Shown here one piece after another: positions 47,382 to 61,089 of a DNA stretch of 64,000 nucleotides. The DNA is from Nymphaea colorata (Eukaryota > Streptophyta > Magnoliopsida > Nymphaeales > Nymphaeaceae). Numbering within the stretch: the stretch's first letter is position 1; each line of letters begins with the position of its first letter. The stretch lies in the NCBI RefSeq assembly GCF_008831285.2, contig NC_045140.1:20272370-20336369 (forward strand), given 5' to 3'. Both the position numbers and the translations under genes were made by a program. The notes under the pieces are model-generated. The model was not told the origin of the DNA. It did no database searches and was given only the letters and a program-made list of their open reading frames with translations.

Positions 47382-50300
47382 GAACGTTTCAAATGTTTTG
47401 GAGTCGTAGTTTTGAGGTTTGTCTTTGTTACATCAATCTGATGTGGAATCTGTAGACCGGTTTAGAGGGAGATACACAGCGGCAAGCTTTGTTCCATTTT
47501 TTATGGTCTAGAATGAATTTGCCATATGCAATGGATGCTTATGACTTGCTTATCATTTATTTCAGACATTGATTAGTTGCATACATTGTTTTGGGAAATC
47601 TCCTTTTATTTCGCTTCTTTTCCTGCTTTTTTTGTACGTCTATTGTACGGGTGATAATTAAGTACGTGGCTCTGCGAGTAGTGTTATAAGATCGTATTGG
47701 GTGTTGAGGCTTATTAGAGAAATGCAGGCAACGTGTGGCACAAGTTTCTTCCTTGTTGCTAATGTCATTTTTTGAGGTATTACCAAAACAATCAGTTGCG
47801 CTAGATGGTATACTTAGGACGTGTCAGATGAATACATTGCTTAAGAAACGGTAGTGGTGACCCTCTTTGGCTGAGTCTATTCGCTCTTTCAAGTACGTGT
47901 TGCAGATTTTTCTGTCTGTTTTATGGTGAATGGCATTTCAAGAATCTATGGAACTGTGCTTATTGAATGTTGACAACTTGTTGTGCCACATCGCCATTAA
48001 CACGACCACAATACATGGGTCAGTGAAGGTATCAGTTGATACTATGGTATCAATTCTTTCGATTCTCCAAGTTTTTTTCCCTACCGTTTGACCTTTGGGA
48101 TATTTTACCTATTCCTGGTTGTGCATGGTTCATTTGTTTGGATGAAAAGATTCAGCATCATTTGGTTGGATATCATGCTGGAGTGTACACCTGTCCTCCT
48201 GGAAGCTAATGGTGATTATATTTTGAGATGGTGTGAGAGTTCTTTACGAGAAACAAAGCTGCTTGGATATCAACGGGGGATGAAGAAAACTTAGCCTACC
48301 TGTTGGACTCTACTTCCGGGAAAAGGCTGCCGGGCGTTAGGCTGCAAACATATTTGCAGGACAAAATTTAGAAATTCCCATTTAGGGACAATCAACTGCA
48401 CATTCTGATCCAAGGATCCCAGTCAACTGGGGAAGAGGCTACCGTTCTCTCCTCTCTATATTCTCGGAGATAAGGGCACGGTACGAGGTTCAGCTGCCCG
48501 GGCACACCCCCAAACCCTTTCCTTTTTCCGGCTGAAATTACAGTCTGGGTTAAGTTGGAGAAAAGGTCACTCCTCTGGGCTAACCCTCTCTATTCTGATT
48601 CCTCTATTTCCGGAATCAACGCATAGCACTTGTGAAGGCTTAGATTGTCTAGCCATGAGATCCAAGGGAATACGCGGCGCCTAAAATCATCGGCGAGGCT
48701 AAGGATGGAGTCTCGCGGCGGCGGTTGCAGACAATGATGTTTTTGATTTAAGAAAAGAAAACTGTCCCCGCCAACCCAGCGTGGCGTACGCAAAAGCCCT
48801 AAGCCGGACCAATTCTCCAGTCTTCCATACGATGCCCGTGTCCCATCAGGCTAAATGTTCTTTACAACAGCTTCCAGCCGGCCTAATTTGAGCAAGTTAT
48901 CGGAGCAATGGGCCCAGGTTGAGCAGCAGGCCGATGCAATTTACGGTCAAACTCCATTGTGCCTACCGAAGAATTGTAAGCTTCGCAGCTTCCACGTGAT
49001 AAAATGAAAATGCCGCCTCCAGCGAATGGTGATAATGCATTTCTCATTGAACTTATCTTTTGGGGATACACCATTCCAATTCAGAGAGCAATGCCTCAAC
49101 AGGTTTTCTCCTTATCCCCAATTTATCTATAGTAAATCTCCAGACATTAGCTGCAACTTTCCAATGGAAGAATGGGTACTGCATCTGCTACGTTCGTTCT
49201 AAACAGCAGATACGTAGAAGCTAAAGCGAAGCCTATAAGTGTTGGATTTGGACATCGGTAAACAGCTGTCTTCGATCCCTAAATATAAGGCCCAACAGGC
49301 TTTTGGATAACCCTGGCTGATCCATGTGAACTTTCTCCAACTCTTCAAAGTCTGCGTAGAGGCATCCGTAATCGTGGAGTTAGACCTTACCTTTTTAACC
49401 AGAACTGCTGAAATCCTCTTGAACAGTCGGAGTGGTGTTTCGCCCCAAGCAAATTCAGTGTCTTGCACACCTGCCGATTATCACCAAAAGCTGATTCTGC
49501 TTTTGGCTTTCCATTTTATCATCTGACTAGTTCCTTTACGATCCCATCCCATCAGCCTTGTGTTCTCTTCAATTTTAACCAGCCCATATCAGTACGATTT
49601 CTCGTTTGATAGAAATGATGCCCAAAGGAACTTGGGGTGCAGCAAAATTCACAAGGTTATTGGCTGAGATGCTGGGACTGTTCCTTATATGACATGTTGT
49701 TTCTAGGACATCCTCAGAGGATGAGATATATGCACAGCCTCAGGTCGGAGAGACAACAACATTTTTTGTGTTTAAGCTGATGGCTGCTTACGTTGGGATC
49801 AGTTGACTGCTAGACGAACAATTAAGCGTTGCCTTCTTGATGTTTAGATAGGACGTGGTGTTTTAGGTGGTAGAACACTGGGTGTGTATTCTACGGCAGG
49901 TTGTTGAGCTCCTGCCATTAGATACTTGGATGACCTGCAAAGGCGTCTTTCCTCGACTTGGCAAAGAAAATTTGTCCCAATCTCTGCTGTCTGTTTAGGG
50001 TGTTTTGTGGGCTTGGTTGAGAATTGGGAGATCCGTTTTGGATGGTGTAGCGTCGTAATCCGATGCAGAGTCTATGCCTTAACGATTTCTTAAACTTCAT
50101 ACCAATATATTTTAAAGGTTTTCCAAAAAATTGTCTCCATTAGTAGCTATTATAATCTGATATAATTGAAGCTTCTGATACGCGACGTCTTCCAATTTTT
50201 GCAACATCGACTCCTTCAGAGATGTATCTATATAGCATATGAATACCAAGTAGGCATACGATAAGAAGAGCACATGTTGTAAACATTATGTTCTGTTCCA

Positions 50301-51133
50301 AGAACACATGTTGGTATGAATTTACCTTTTTTTCTTCTTTTGATGTGTAAAAAACTCAAAACGCTCAAATTGTTCTTTATTTAATATTATTTTATAATAT
50401 TTTTCTTGTTTTTTCTTAACTACTGATCTTTGAAAAATCAAATACCTAAATCATCTTTTATCTGTCCAGCAGGTAAATGTCCAGCACCTAAAATTAATAT
50501 AATATTTAATAATAAACCACGGAAGTCTGTTGAATATGGAAAAGAAACAACAATGTTGCATATTCCTTGGTCGGCGAAACCCATTTGCCACAGCTTATCT
50601 ATGGGTAAAAGAAGTCCGATAAATTTTTTTTTTTTTTGAAAAACAAAGTGCTGTATATGAATTTTTTGGTAGACCAACTCATATTTCAATTGATGACTTA
50701 TTGCTTTTCGACAAATAAATTTGCTGTTTGTTATCTTAATTCTTAAACGTTAATTCCAACCTCCTGCTAATAACGATAATCGAGTTTGATGTTTCTGCTC
50801 ATTTTTAGACACCACTATTTCTTGTGTGCTGATTCTGACCTCATCTACGTAAACTGTATACGACTATACGTTGAGTCAACCGTTCTTTTTTTTTTTGTAG
50901 TGATAACTTAAAGCCAACCAAGCTTGAGTCCCACACCAACAAACAAAACCAGTTACGTTTAGTTTACGTGACCAAAAGCCTACGAGATTGAATTGCTTAA
51001 GAGCAAAGATCTTCATATAAAGTAGATGACCCGTTCAAACCCATGGCAAAGCAAAGGGAAGAATATGAGTAAAATTTTTAAGTAGTATAAGATGAAATAA
51101 ATGAAAACTTGAGAAACCACCGAGTTGTTGAAT

Positions 51134-51260
51134 TGTCAAAGCTGCTGACCTCCTGGATTCGGGTCTTCACTGTCAGACGAATGGTCATGGTTCGAGTTCT
51201 AAGGGCGTCAACTCAAGGTATATGCCGAAGCAGAGCCATGAATAATGGGTCTTTTCACTT
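51134..51260 (+). mobile_element. tRNA-derived SINE-like element
   Basis: ttgtcaaagctgctgacc (A-box-like, near 51137) and atggttcgagttctaag (B-box-like, near 51187) are spaced as in a class II (leucine- or serine-like) tRNA. Non-tRNA sequence follows, including tcttttcacttgtgggcagg. This organisation is typical of plant SINEs. The 3' end is not defined. Confidence 0.5.
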
Positions 51261-51341
51261 GTGGGCAGGCGATTAAAACTCTCTTGACCCAAGAGCAGTT
51301 TTCCCAGATTGTTCCTCAGATTCCCTGTACTTGTTCCTCAA

Positions 51342-51362
51342 ATATATATATATATATATATA
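51342..51362. repeat. (AT)n microsatellite
   Basis: An AT dinucleotide run of about ten units. Confidence 0.95.
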
Positions 51363-51469
51363 CACAGAGTTGGAGTTTGGAAGAGTGGTAGGCTGCACGA
51401 TCAGTCTAATTAATGACACTTCCGATTTGAGACGGTGCTGCTAATTCTGCTTCGGCCGCCATTGGTAGC

Positions 51470-51730
51470 TGGGGCGGTTAGGGTTTTACCCACCGCCCAC
51501 AGCTTTTTCGCTTTTTCCCTCAGCCGCTGAACCAAGGCAGCGAGTGGCGAGAGTTTAGAGAGAGAAAGATGTGAAGAGCCTGATCAAGATCAACGCCAAA
51601 CTTGATGACGTTCTTTTCAAGTATTTACTGTGATGACCCCGATGCAACCAAAGGCATGAGGCCAAGTGCCCGTCCTTTCTCATAGGGGAGCGTGTTTCAT
51701 TGACCACAATTCTTCCAGTTAAAAGACCGT
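51470..51730 (+). pseudogene. Broken 5' end of an unidentified gene
   Basis: The segment looks like a leader plus first exon: a telo-box-like ttagggtttt (51478-51487), CpG-rich leader sequence, then a stretch whose translation has protein-like composition but needs frame changes. From 51571 it reads KSLIKINAKLDDVLFKY; after a shift it reads CDDPDATKGMRPSARPF; after a further shift and stop it reads IGERVSLTTILPVKRP, followed by a donor-like cgtgagt. The putative start region (gatgtgaag) is also out of frame. I do not recognise the family. It may be a truncated duplicate of a gene located elsewhere. Confidence 0.35.
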
Positions 51731-54400
51731 GAGTATTTTCTTGTTTTTTTTTGAGTTAAATTAATTTTATTTTTAAAATTTTTAATCCCTTACCTAATAT
51801 CTAAATAGTAAGTATTTTTTTGATCATTTGGTCAAATGACTAATGTTTCAAGGGACATAGCGTAGTTGATTTTTATAAACGTTATGTTCGTATGTCTTAA
51901 AACCGTAGAGCACAACATCCAAGTTAAAGGATGCTTCATATCGACACAGTTCAGGACTCTAAAAACAAGAGAAATGAAGGAACCTTCTCTTCTAGTGGTG
52001 GGATTGACCCTCTCGCTCACTCTCACTCACAACGATTAACATGTAATAATGAGTGGTGAAGTTATATTGTGGTTAGTTGTTAATAATTGTTGGCATAGTA
52101 GTCGATATAATTTACTTTAATTATATAAAAATATTTTATCGGTTCTTACTTATTGACGTATGAGTATGTAAAATTTGAAACTTAAAATAATAAGAGTAAC
52201 CTTTAACTAAAAATAAAAATTTCTGTCTTTCCACAGGTAACAAAACTTCAGCTTATTTTATTTTAGAGTTGCCGTCAAACTAACGATCCAATTTTAAACT
52301 GAAAATTGCTTCTCTAACTTGTAACCACGACCGGCCACGCTGCCCACTTGCCCCTGGAATCTTTGCCCCTTATATGTATATATATAGCCCCTTCGTCCTT
52401 ACGCTTTCGTGTCTATTTCTTTCTTGCTCCAAGTCGGCGGAAGGTCGATGGCACGTATCTCCAGAACTCGGGGTCGAGGACGAGACTGTCCTTTGCTTCG
52501 CTACCACCTCGGGATGGAAGAGGCGTCCCTCCTTTCCACGCGGTAGAAGAATGGTGGCAGAAATGTGCGCGGGGCGGGACGATCGGGTACCGTGTTTGAT
52601 TAAAATATCAAATGCTAAAGAAGCGATCAAGAGAAGAATTTGAAAGCTGATAGTCATTGGCAGTGCAGTTCAAACTCTCTTGTGATATTTAAAAGTTACT
52701 TGAATTTCAAAGTCGAATTCAAATGGGATTCCAGTTATGAATTTGAAAAATCCGATTAAGATATGGTATGAACTTTAAATATAGGCCAATGCATCATTGC
52801 AAATTGGCCGAGACATCAAAGTCCAGTTACATGTAAAAATGAAAATACTGTTTTATATATTTTTTTAAAAATCCTAATATTCCTCTAAATTAAACATTAG
52901 GAAACAGTTTCAAATGACATTTTTGAGCAATTAGGATAAACCCTTTTGAGTGCCATCGACCTGATGTCACGAAAGCTAAAATAAAAGAAGAGGAAGCATC
53001 TCTGTTGCAACGTCAAGTTGGGTGAATATGACCACCACACAGACTACCAATCTTCCTATTGGTTGATGAAGATTGAAGAAGACGAGTTAAACTAAAAGAA
53101 AGAAAGGATACCAAGTTCTCAAAAATAAAGAAAAATAAATTGGTCTTCCAAATCCTCTCAACCATTTATGCCACTGCTTGCGAGTTCAAGGAATCTGCTC
53201 CATAGATCATAAACGAGTCACGTATTTATGGTTCTTAGGTTGAGTTGAAGTTTTCTGTTTAGGTGGAACGCACACAGAGCTAATTCACCATGGATTTTAT
53301 GAGCAATAATTAATGAGCTCTCAAACTTTTCTTTTTAAAGTAAAAGGTAAAGATAAAACTGTTGGGATCCAGATGCAATTATTATCTACAAGTCATCCTC
53401 GAATATTAATGTTCTGAACTGTTTTGGTTGGCTTGATAAAAATCAATGCTTGGAACATGTTTTTATTTTTTTCGTTAAAAAAATGTTCTTTTGAAAGTCC
53501 ACCATTTGAGATTTCTATAATAATTGATGTTTTATATATTGCAAACAACTATATATATATGTTTTAGAATTGAGTAATTCAAAGGTCAACCCTGAATAAC
53601 TAATTAGTTGATTGCTTCCTTTTAACCAAGACTTATATAGATATATAGTTGAGCCTCACTATCAATCAAACAATTATATTCTTTTTGTTGAGCGGTAGGA
53701 TGAAATAATCTTTCTCACTTAGACAATTCAAGTATTCTAAATGGCACCATTGGGCCGCTTAATGGATTGGACTTACCATTCTTAAGCTAAAAAAAAAGTC
53801 CAAAGTTGATACCCAAGATAAATTTTTTTTAAAAAAGTTACTTATTCAAATCAAATTGATCAGTGAGTTGGTGACTTAAATGATTGGATGTACCCAAAGC
53901 AAAGCCAATCAATCAACTTTGTTAAAAAAAAAAAGAAAGAGTAACATTTAATATTTTTAATTTTTAAAAGGAAAAGGACAAAGAAAGGCAAGGAAAGCTG
54001 CAGTGCAGGACGCTGCTTCCCACGCCCCCACAAAAGTCGGACCACTTTCTCTCCGTCGTCCCCTTTTGCCTTTTGCCTCTCCTTCCTTTCTATCGTACTC
54101 TACTCCCAACTCCTCACCTATTCTATTCCTCGCGTACCCAAAAGTTTCTTAAATGTATTCTACAAATATTTTTCTGACCAAAAAATATCCCTTTTTGGTA
54201 CTTTTTTTTACAAAAGATTAGTTTTTATAAAACTTGATGCAATTAATTTTTTTTTTGGCTAGATTTCTAGTGTTTAGCTTGTAGATCTTAATTACATATA
54301 CATATATATGAAGTTGGTTCTTTAGTTTGGGCATCAACATCTTATTGATTATATATACAGTAAAATATAATTATAAAAAACGACATAATATGGCTCATTT

Positions 54401-55639
54401 TTTATGTTCTTCCGTGTTCTCAGGTCGGGCTTCGTGTGTCTCACGTTTGAATGGACGTGCCTTTCGTGGAACAACCAATCAAACGTCCTGCGGCGGAGAT
54501 CTGCCATCGGTCAATGGTCTTCCCGTTCAAAAAACGACAGCCAACGAAAACTACCCAGTTGACGGCGTCAACTCCGGTCGAACCTCAGCGAGCCATCCGG
54601 TCTAAACCCACGGGCCTTTCCGATCAGTTTCCTCCGCAGAAACGGTCAGCGGACGAGCCCACCACCGCCCTCACACACAGGCCAGGGGGTTCGACCCTCC
54701 GACCACGAGCCCACGCCGAAACATCACGAAGCAGCTGCTGTACTTCTCGTTATGAGAAAATTACCACATTAGCCTTGCAGTCGAAGCCAGAAGGCCATTC
54801 ACGCGTGCCAGTCGGATCTGGTCTGCCAGATCTGCTCCGGGTACGACAAAGTTCGCATCTCTAGGCTTATCTTACCTGACTCGGGATCGGGATGGATCCA
54901 AAGATTGATAAGCCTAGTCTAATCCGGCTGGCGGTCTCTGGATACGATACGACCAGTTCTAGATCCAGGCTGGAAGGATGCAGCAACGAAGTATTTACGG
55001 GTCAAAAACCAGTTTCAGGTATTTGACCCGATCTCACACGGAATTGAAGATAACAATTCATTATAAATAGGCTTGATCTGATCCAATTGAGGATAACCGT
55101 CGATCTATATATAGGACACACTTATGGCGGCCCATCTCCATAAGTACCAAGTCGATGCGTGAAGACCCGAGGGAGTCGAGCACTATCCAGAGAGAGGGAC
55201 GCTCAAGTCATGGCTGACAAAAACTGAGGGCAAATCAGACTTTTGTTAAAAAGCAGTCAAATTGGGCGTGGCCAGTTTTGTCAAGTCAAAAGAGAGGAAA
55301 GAGAAAAAAAAAAAAAAAGGACCAGAAATTTCCGTAGGGCAGAAGACAAGTGCAGTTTTTAACCACCGAGGGGCAACGAGTCACGAGCAAAGCTTAGGAT
55401 TCCAATCCCACGGAAGCGAGAGAGAGAGAAGGTCCTGCTCGTCGTCGTCTTCTTCTTTGCAGCACCCTCTCCGATCCTGAGAGCGACTGAGAGAAGGCCA
55501 CCATTATTGAAGATGGTCATTTGGGGAAGATGAAGAGGTTCAGAAGAGGCGTCAGGAGGCTCTCGTCCGGGTGCTAGCGGCTCGATTCGGGCTGGATAGA
55601 GTCAAGAGGAAGAGGGTCGGAGAAGGAGAAGAAGTGAGA
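54401..55639 (+). promoter_or_regulatory. Upstream region and 5' leader of the DUF868 gene
   Basis: GC content rises from about 54420. The stretch 54450-54860 is GC-rich and open in several frames without a recognisable domain. The leader near 55410-55500 has a GA run and a CT/TC-rich tract. Two overlapping short upstream frames precede the main start: 55513-55533 (MVIWGR) and 55530-55577 (MKRFRRGVRRLSSGC). They would be in the transcript only if transcription starts before about 55510, which is not shown. Confidence 0.4.
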
Positions 55640-56575
55640 ATGGTCCAGAACATGACCACATGCCTCTACCAGACGGAGCTGGGCTGCGTCACCGTCACCT
55701 GGTGCCGGACCCTCATGGGCGGCCAATCCCTCAGCTTCACCGTCAACCCAAATCCGAACGGCGCCAGCAACCACGAAGACGACGAAGAGGAGGAGGAGAG
55801 GGCGTCGGTGTCGCACCGGGTGCAGATGAAGCCGTGGTTCTTCTGGAAGAAGAAAGGATCGAAGAAATTCTACCTTCTGGGAAGGAAGGCTCGGGTGTTC
55901 TGGGACCTCTCCAAGGCCAAGTTCTCATCTGGTCCCGAGCCGGACCGGGGGTTCTACCTCTGCCTCGTCTCGGATCGGAAGTCGATGGCCCTACTCGTCG
56001 GCGATATGCGCCACGAGGCCTACTCCAGGACCCGCGCGCAGCGGCCGGAGATCGAGGCGGTCCTCCTTTCACGGCGGGAGCACGTCTTCGGGAGGCGGCT
56101 CTACTCCGCCAGAGCGAAGTTCGGCGACGGCGAACCCCGCGGCGTCACGATCGAGTGGGAGGCGGACGACCCGGGCCTGTGCTTCCGGATCGATGGGAAA
56201 CCGGTTCTGAAGGTCAGGCGTCTGTCCTGGAAGTTCAGGGGCAACGACCGGTTCGTGGTGGACGGCGTTCCGGTTCAGGTCTTCTGGGACGTCCACAACT
56301 GGCTGTTCGACCCGGGTTATGGCCACGCCGTCTTCATGTTCCAGGAGGAGAGGACCGGCCCGTCGTCCGCATCGGAGTGCGCGTACCCGGTCCCTTGGCC
56401 GAGCGGATTCGGCCTCAACGGACCCGAGAAGAGCCTCCTGAAAACCGGTTCGTTCTCCTCCTACTCTTCGTCTTCCTCCTCCGCCTGCAGCTCTTCCGTT
56501 CTGGAGTGGGCCAATACGGAGTCCGACCCGAACGCGAACGGCTTCTCTTTGGTAGTCTATGCTTGGAGAACTTGA
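55640..56575 (+). CDS. DUF868 family protein
   Basis: A single uninterrupted exon encodes 311 residues, about the usual size for the plant-specific DUF868 family, which is often intronless. Recognisable features in order are MVQNMTTCLYQTELGCVTVT at the N-terminus, a short acidic DDEEEEER insert, the block MKPWFFWKKKGSKKFY, VFWDLSKAKF with FYLCLVSDRKSMALLVGD, VTIEWEADDPGLCFRIDGK, VFWDVHNWLFDPGYGHAVFM and a serine-rich segment before the end SLVVYAWRT. The function of the family is not established. I chose the ATG at 55640 because it is the first ATG in frame and gives the family-typical N-terminus. Third positions are strongly GC-rich, which also opens long shadow frames on both strands. Confidence 0.92.
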   Translation: MVQNMTTCLYQTELGCVTVTWCRTLMGGQSLSFTVNPNPNGASNHEDDEEEEERASVSHRVQMKPWFFWKKKGSKKFYLLGRKARVFWDLSKAKFSSGPEPDRGFYLCLVSDRKSMALLVGDMRHEAYSRTRAQRPEIEAVLLSRREHVFGRRLYSARAKFGDGEPRGVTIEWEADDPGLCFRIDGKPVLKVRRLSWKFRGNDRFVVDGVPVQVFWDVHNWLFDPGYGHAVFMFQEERTGPSSASECAYPVPWPSGFGLNGPEKSLLKTGSFSSYSSSSSSACSSSVLEWANTESDPNANGFSLVVYAWRT

Positions 56576-59500
56576 TTTTTAGTCGCCGGCAAACCGCTAG
56601 CAGTTTGCCGACTTTTGGCTTCCCGAGGTGATATCTTGTATTATTGTGGATTATGATTTTTTATTATAGTGACTTAAATAATGAAACCGTCCGAGCGAGT
56701 GACAACAGAATTCCTTTTCGGTTTTGGCGCTTTCTGCACAGCTTTGATCCGCCGGAATTCTCGCCGGCGAGAATACGTTCCTGACATTTCCGTCGCCTTT
56801 TGGGGGGAGCAATCGTGCCATCAGGGCTTTAACCCCAGTACGAAAAGGACGTTTGACGATTGGGCGATGGGTTCGGTCCCGTTACCATCTGATTTTTTGA
56901 CTGTGCTCGCTTTGTTATCAAGAGATAATGACGTTTAGTTTCCCCACGCCTAAGACAATCATACGACTTTGTTTTTACAACTTTTTTTTTTTTCTAACTT
57001 TGATATTTAGTTCAAAATAACGTTTCCGAAAAATGTTATCAAAGGGCATGGTTGGTATCCGCTTAAAGACTTGTAAGAATGTCTATATATAAGTCCATGT
57101 TAGGTAATTTGTTAGATAAAATGAATGGTAAACTTTGTGACACGACCCATTTGGCTTTTATATTAAAAATGGCTCGAAACTACTTTTTTTTAATAATCAA
57201 ACTGTGTTTACCGACAAGAACGCACCAGCTGATTGTAACCAACATTCTTCAATTTCCAACATCGTCAATCCAAGCCCTTTGCTACATAGAAAGAGCTCTT
57301 TCTCTTGTTGGCAGTCGCGGATAGTCTTTGATCAAACACGAACTTGGATATGGATCAAGCCTACAAGGCAAAGGCGGAGCATCTTCCTTGAAAAGAAAAA
57401 AAAAATTTCAGCCTAAGACATTTTGAGGAGGAATCTTGTCCGAATTTAAAATCCAATGGTCTATAATCCAAGTTAAACAAACACGCCTTGCTTTTGGAAT
57501 GGGGATGCAAATTCCTACTTTAATGATGCCAAGATTAAAATCTTAGGGTTTTGATATAATCTTGGTGCTGCCAAACTCTACTTCACAGTTCGACTCTCGC
57601 TGCAGACGCGCAGTAGTTGCAGCCCCTGATCTTTACACGTAAACACTTTGGTTGCCCTAGCCAAGTCGAGTACACCTTTTTTTCTCATATATCAAAAGGG
57701 TTAAAGTTGTTCTTGGGTTAGATTTTTCATCCCTTCCTTGGTATTGAAATACTATAATCACCAGCTTCTTTTTTTTTTTTTTTACTTTTCTCTTTCACTC
57801 CCCCAAAAAGTAAAATCTCATAATAGATTTTAACCTTTTTTCTTCTTTCACCCTAGAAATAGCTCTCCTCTTGTCCTCATATTTCTGAATCTAGGGCTGC
57901 TTCTCTACCTAGGTAGAGAACAACGTATCAAGATAATTAATTTACAATTTAAAGAAGTAGCGCCCATGACAATCAAACTAATAAACAAATTTTCATCGAC
58001 ACACCTTATGATGCATTTTTTTCTTTTTCTTTTTTTGAAAAGCATATAAAATTGGAACAGCGCCCGTAGATCCAAATGGTGCTGCCCGTCCATTTTGCTC
58101 TAAGTCAACGTAGTTAACTTAGATCCAAGTGTAAAGTTTTTGAGTTGATTAGTTGAAATTAAAAAAGAAAAGAAAAGCCAAAAAGTTTGATTTCCCACAA
58201 ATTATTCGGTCGATCAAGTTTGGCCCGTCAACTAATCGTTTTGAATTGCATGAACTCTTTTTGTGAGCCGGACTTGACCACCAACAGATTCCCCGACTTG
58301 ATTTTTTTGACTTAACAAGAGCTCATTTCTTTCTGGATTTTTATGCATCTATCGTTTTCTTCGCGTCTCTTTTCTTTTGGACGCACAACAACACTTTCAG
58401 AAGCGCACCACTGGGTGCATTTGAAAAGCAAGCTTCCTCTCCTCTCATTATCGTGCCACTGAGTCAAGTCGTCATGGTAAACTTTATGGGACTATTTTGT
58501 CGTCGTGAATACTGTGTGAGTGTTTCATGAATTTACAGATTCCCCTTAGACTGGTTCGCAGTTGTTACAACCGCCCGCCCAAATTGACCATCTACCTAAC
58601 CACTGCGCTTGTGTTTTCATTTTTTTTTTGTGGGCATTCAATAGAAATTTGTGGAATTGTTTGACTAAAATTTTGTAAAATACGATGGATATGTAGCTTT
58701 ATTTTGTTTTCAACGCAACCATGGTTCATGATATGTTTGAATCTAGGCAAACATATTTGATGATTTCAGAAAAAGCATTCTACTAATTAATTTGCCCGAA
58801 AAGGCACGTTTTCATGATTTGACTCCACTGCATTCTAAAGATGCCGACGGGAATGTTTCAAGTTGGACAAGAGAGTTCTTACATGCACGGGTAAAGTTAG
58901 AAATTTTTTATAAGGTGAGCTGAATTAAAGTTTATAGATTTTGATTGGGACCGAGATACCATTTTTCAAAATTTTTATATAGAAAAGGTGGGACCAAGGC
59001 CCATGCGCCCCCTCACCTCTTGGTTTCGCCTCTGCTTACATGTGAGATGTAAGGTCATCTAAATTGAATATGTTAAGAAGACTATCCGGGATATGAATCT
59101 GACATCCCATCAGTAAAATAGGAAATCCAACTTCTTCGGGTTAATATTGATTTTTTCTGTTCAAAAGTTCAGCCGATACATGGGACCAGGTCGAGGAGAA
59201 GAAAACAACTAGTGCCCTCGCCCGACTTGAAACAGAGAGGTTAACAACTCACTACTGAGAAAAACAAGATTGGATGATCCTCGTTCTTGGTGTTTCTAGG
59301 GTCTTAAGCTGCATCGACATAAGTTATGGCCGCTAACTTAGGTGCGGCACGACAACATAGCATCGACGGAAATCAAACTATCCGGACTCGACTCTAGCCT
59401 AGCCAACTAGCTAGGTTATTATGAGACAATGCAATGTTTGGTCCATGCCGTGAAACGCGTTCCACGCGCTTTCTCGGTCCAACTGGGGCCACAAGAGCTG

Positions 59501-60212
59501 TGACCGTGAGTTTCGAATCATTGAAGACAATAAATTTTTGAAGTGTACATGTTTTTATTGGAAGTCTTGAGTCGTGGAAAGCCATCATGAAATTGAACTT
59601 GATAAATCGAGTCCTGCGCTCCTCGCTTTCTTGGCATTCCATGCCCGCCATCAAGATCCCGAAATTAACCTGGTTTAATCAGTTTGTCGCAGCTAATTTC
59701 ATAGAAAGAAAGAAAAAAAGAATTGTTTTGATGGAAAAACGAAGTTTCTAACATGACTTTGGCGTCAACTGCTCAGTGCCTTTATGTGCAGATGTGAGAG
59801 TTTTGAATAAGACAGAAGTGGAGTGATTGGGATTGCTTCTTACAATGAATGAGCTTCCGTTGTAAGAATTCTTTCTTAGGCTCAGATTAGTTTTCATGCA
59901 TGCAACTCCGCGTCAATGCCGTTTCCTGTCAACTTTTCGGATGTGGCACGATTGTAGGAGGTCAAAGTATGAGCTTTATGATGAGTGATCTTCGGCAAGA
60001 GATCATGGGACGGAGCATCTTAGACTTTCTCCTCCACCTTTCAGACACGCCCTTAATGAAATCGGTCACCGAAGCTGCCCTTGATGTATGGTGGCAAAAA
60101 TGGCTTACCAACTTCTTGAACAAAATAATTACTATCAATTCTCTTGTTTGCCCTTGATGTATGGTGGCAAAAAAATTTCTCACCTGTAAGACAAAATGTC
60201 CATTTCAAATGA

Positions 60213-60216
<4 letters not shown>

Positions 60217-60278
<62 letters not shown>
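60217..60278. repeat. (TC)n(TA)n compound microsatellite
   Basis: A TC run passing directly into a TA run, about 60 bp in total. Confidence 0.95.
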
Positions 60279-60279
<1 letters not shown>

Positions 60280-61089
60280 TCTTTGCAACACAAATTACAT
60301 GATTATGAGGCCCCACTTGGTTGAGAAAAACAACAAGAAAGTCACATGCTTTGTCCCCATTATCAGAAAGCATGTATATATATAAGAGAATATTATGCAA
60401 GGGAGATGGTCTGTCACATATCAAATAATTGTATCATATCAAATAATTGTAGGAGCGGTCAAGCTGGTGCGGTGAGGAAGGAAGACGAGTGCAGTTTGAA
60501 TTGCTGGTGCAGAAAAGCCTTGTCTTTTCACCTTTTTGGTTTTCAACCTGACGCACCTCGGTTTTACTTCACTGGACGGTGGGCTTAGGAGACATGTCTC
60601 TCACCTTTTATTGCTGCGGCCAGCTTAAGGTCAACAGGTAATTAGGCTAATTAATTACATTGCCATGACCCGGGACAATCAAATATACGGTAGAGATTTG
60701 AGTTGAATATACAATCAAATATACAACAGGTAATTAGGCTAATTAAATAACTAGATGTTGCTTACTCATGAGTTTATATATCGATTCCTAAATTTGTCCA
60801 CCTTATGGCGCCCGTCTGTTTTTGTAAAAGTTAATCGAGCCAATTGGCAAAGTTGGGAGCACGATTTGCTCCATTTTTGGGTTTCATCGGAATTGGGTTG
60901 CTAAAATCATGACTGGTATTTCTTCCGCCGCGTTTGCAATGGAGAAGAAGGGAGAATTCCTTGGTAGTATATTAAAAGTGGGTAGCCCCAGGCCGACCCC
61001 TTTCGCTATAAGTGGCGGTGGAGAAGACTAATTCCATAGTGAATGGAGAGGAAACACTTTCAAAATCACATGTTATGATTAGGTGAGCA

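Larger units (their letters stand above)
47382..54400. other. Intergenic region after RPL39
   Basis: Seven kilobases with no intact gene I can support. The first few hundred bases are the RPL39 3' region. The part 48300-49600 has moderately high GC and short open frames on both strands (48590-48793 and 49199-49468 minus; 49326-49526 plus), with no recognisable family; it could be a decayed gene or element. The part 50100-50900 is AT-rich. SINE-like, microsatellite and broken-gene features at 51130-51730 are listed separately. A GC-rich patch at 52380-52600 follows a TA run and has no coding signal I trust. The part 52600-54400 is AT-rich. Confidence 0.5.

Noticed and set aside
48590-49526. 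Possible genes in short frames on both strands
   Set aside because: No family resemblance, no splice structure that joins them, and mutual overlap between strands.
55660-56631. 323-codon frame overlapping the DUF868 gene
   Set aside because: It is an arginine/proline-rich shadow caused by the GC-rich third positions of the real frame.
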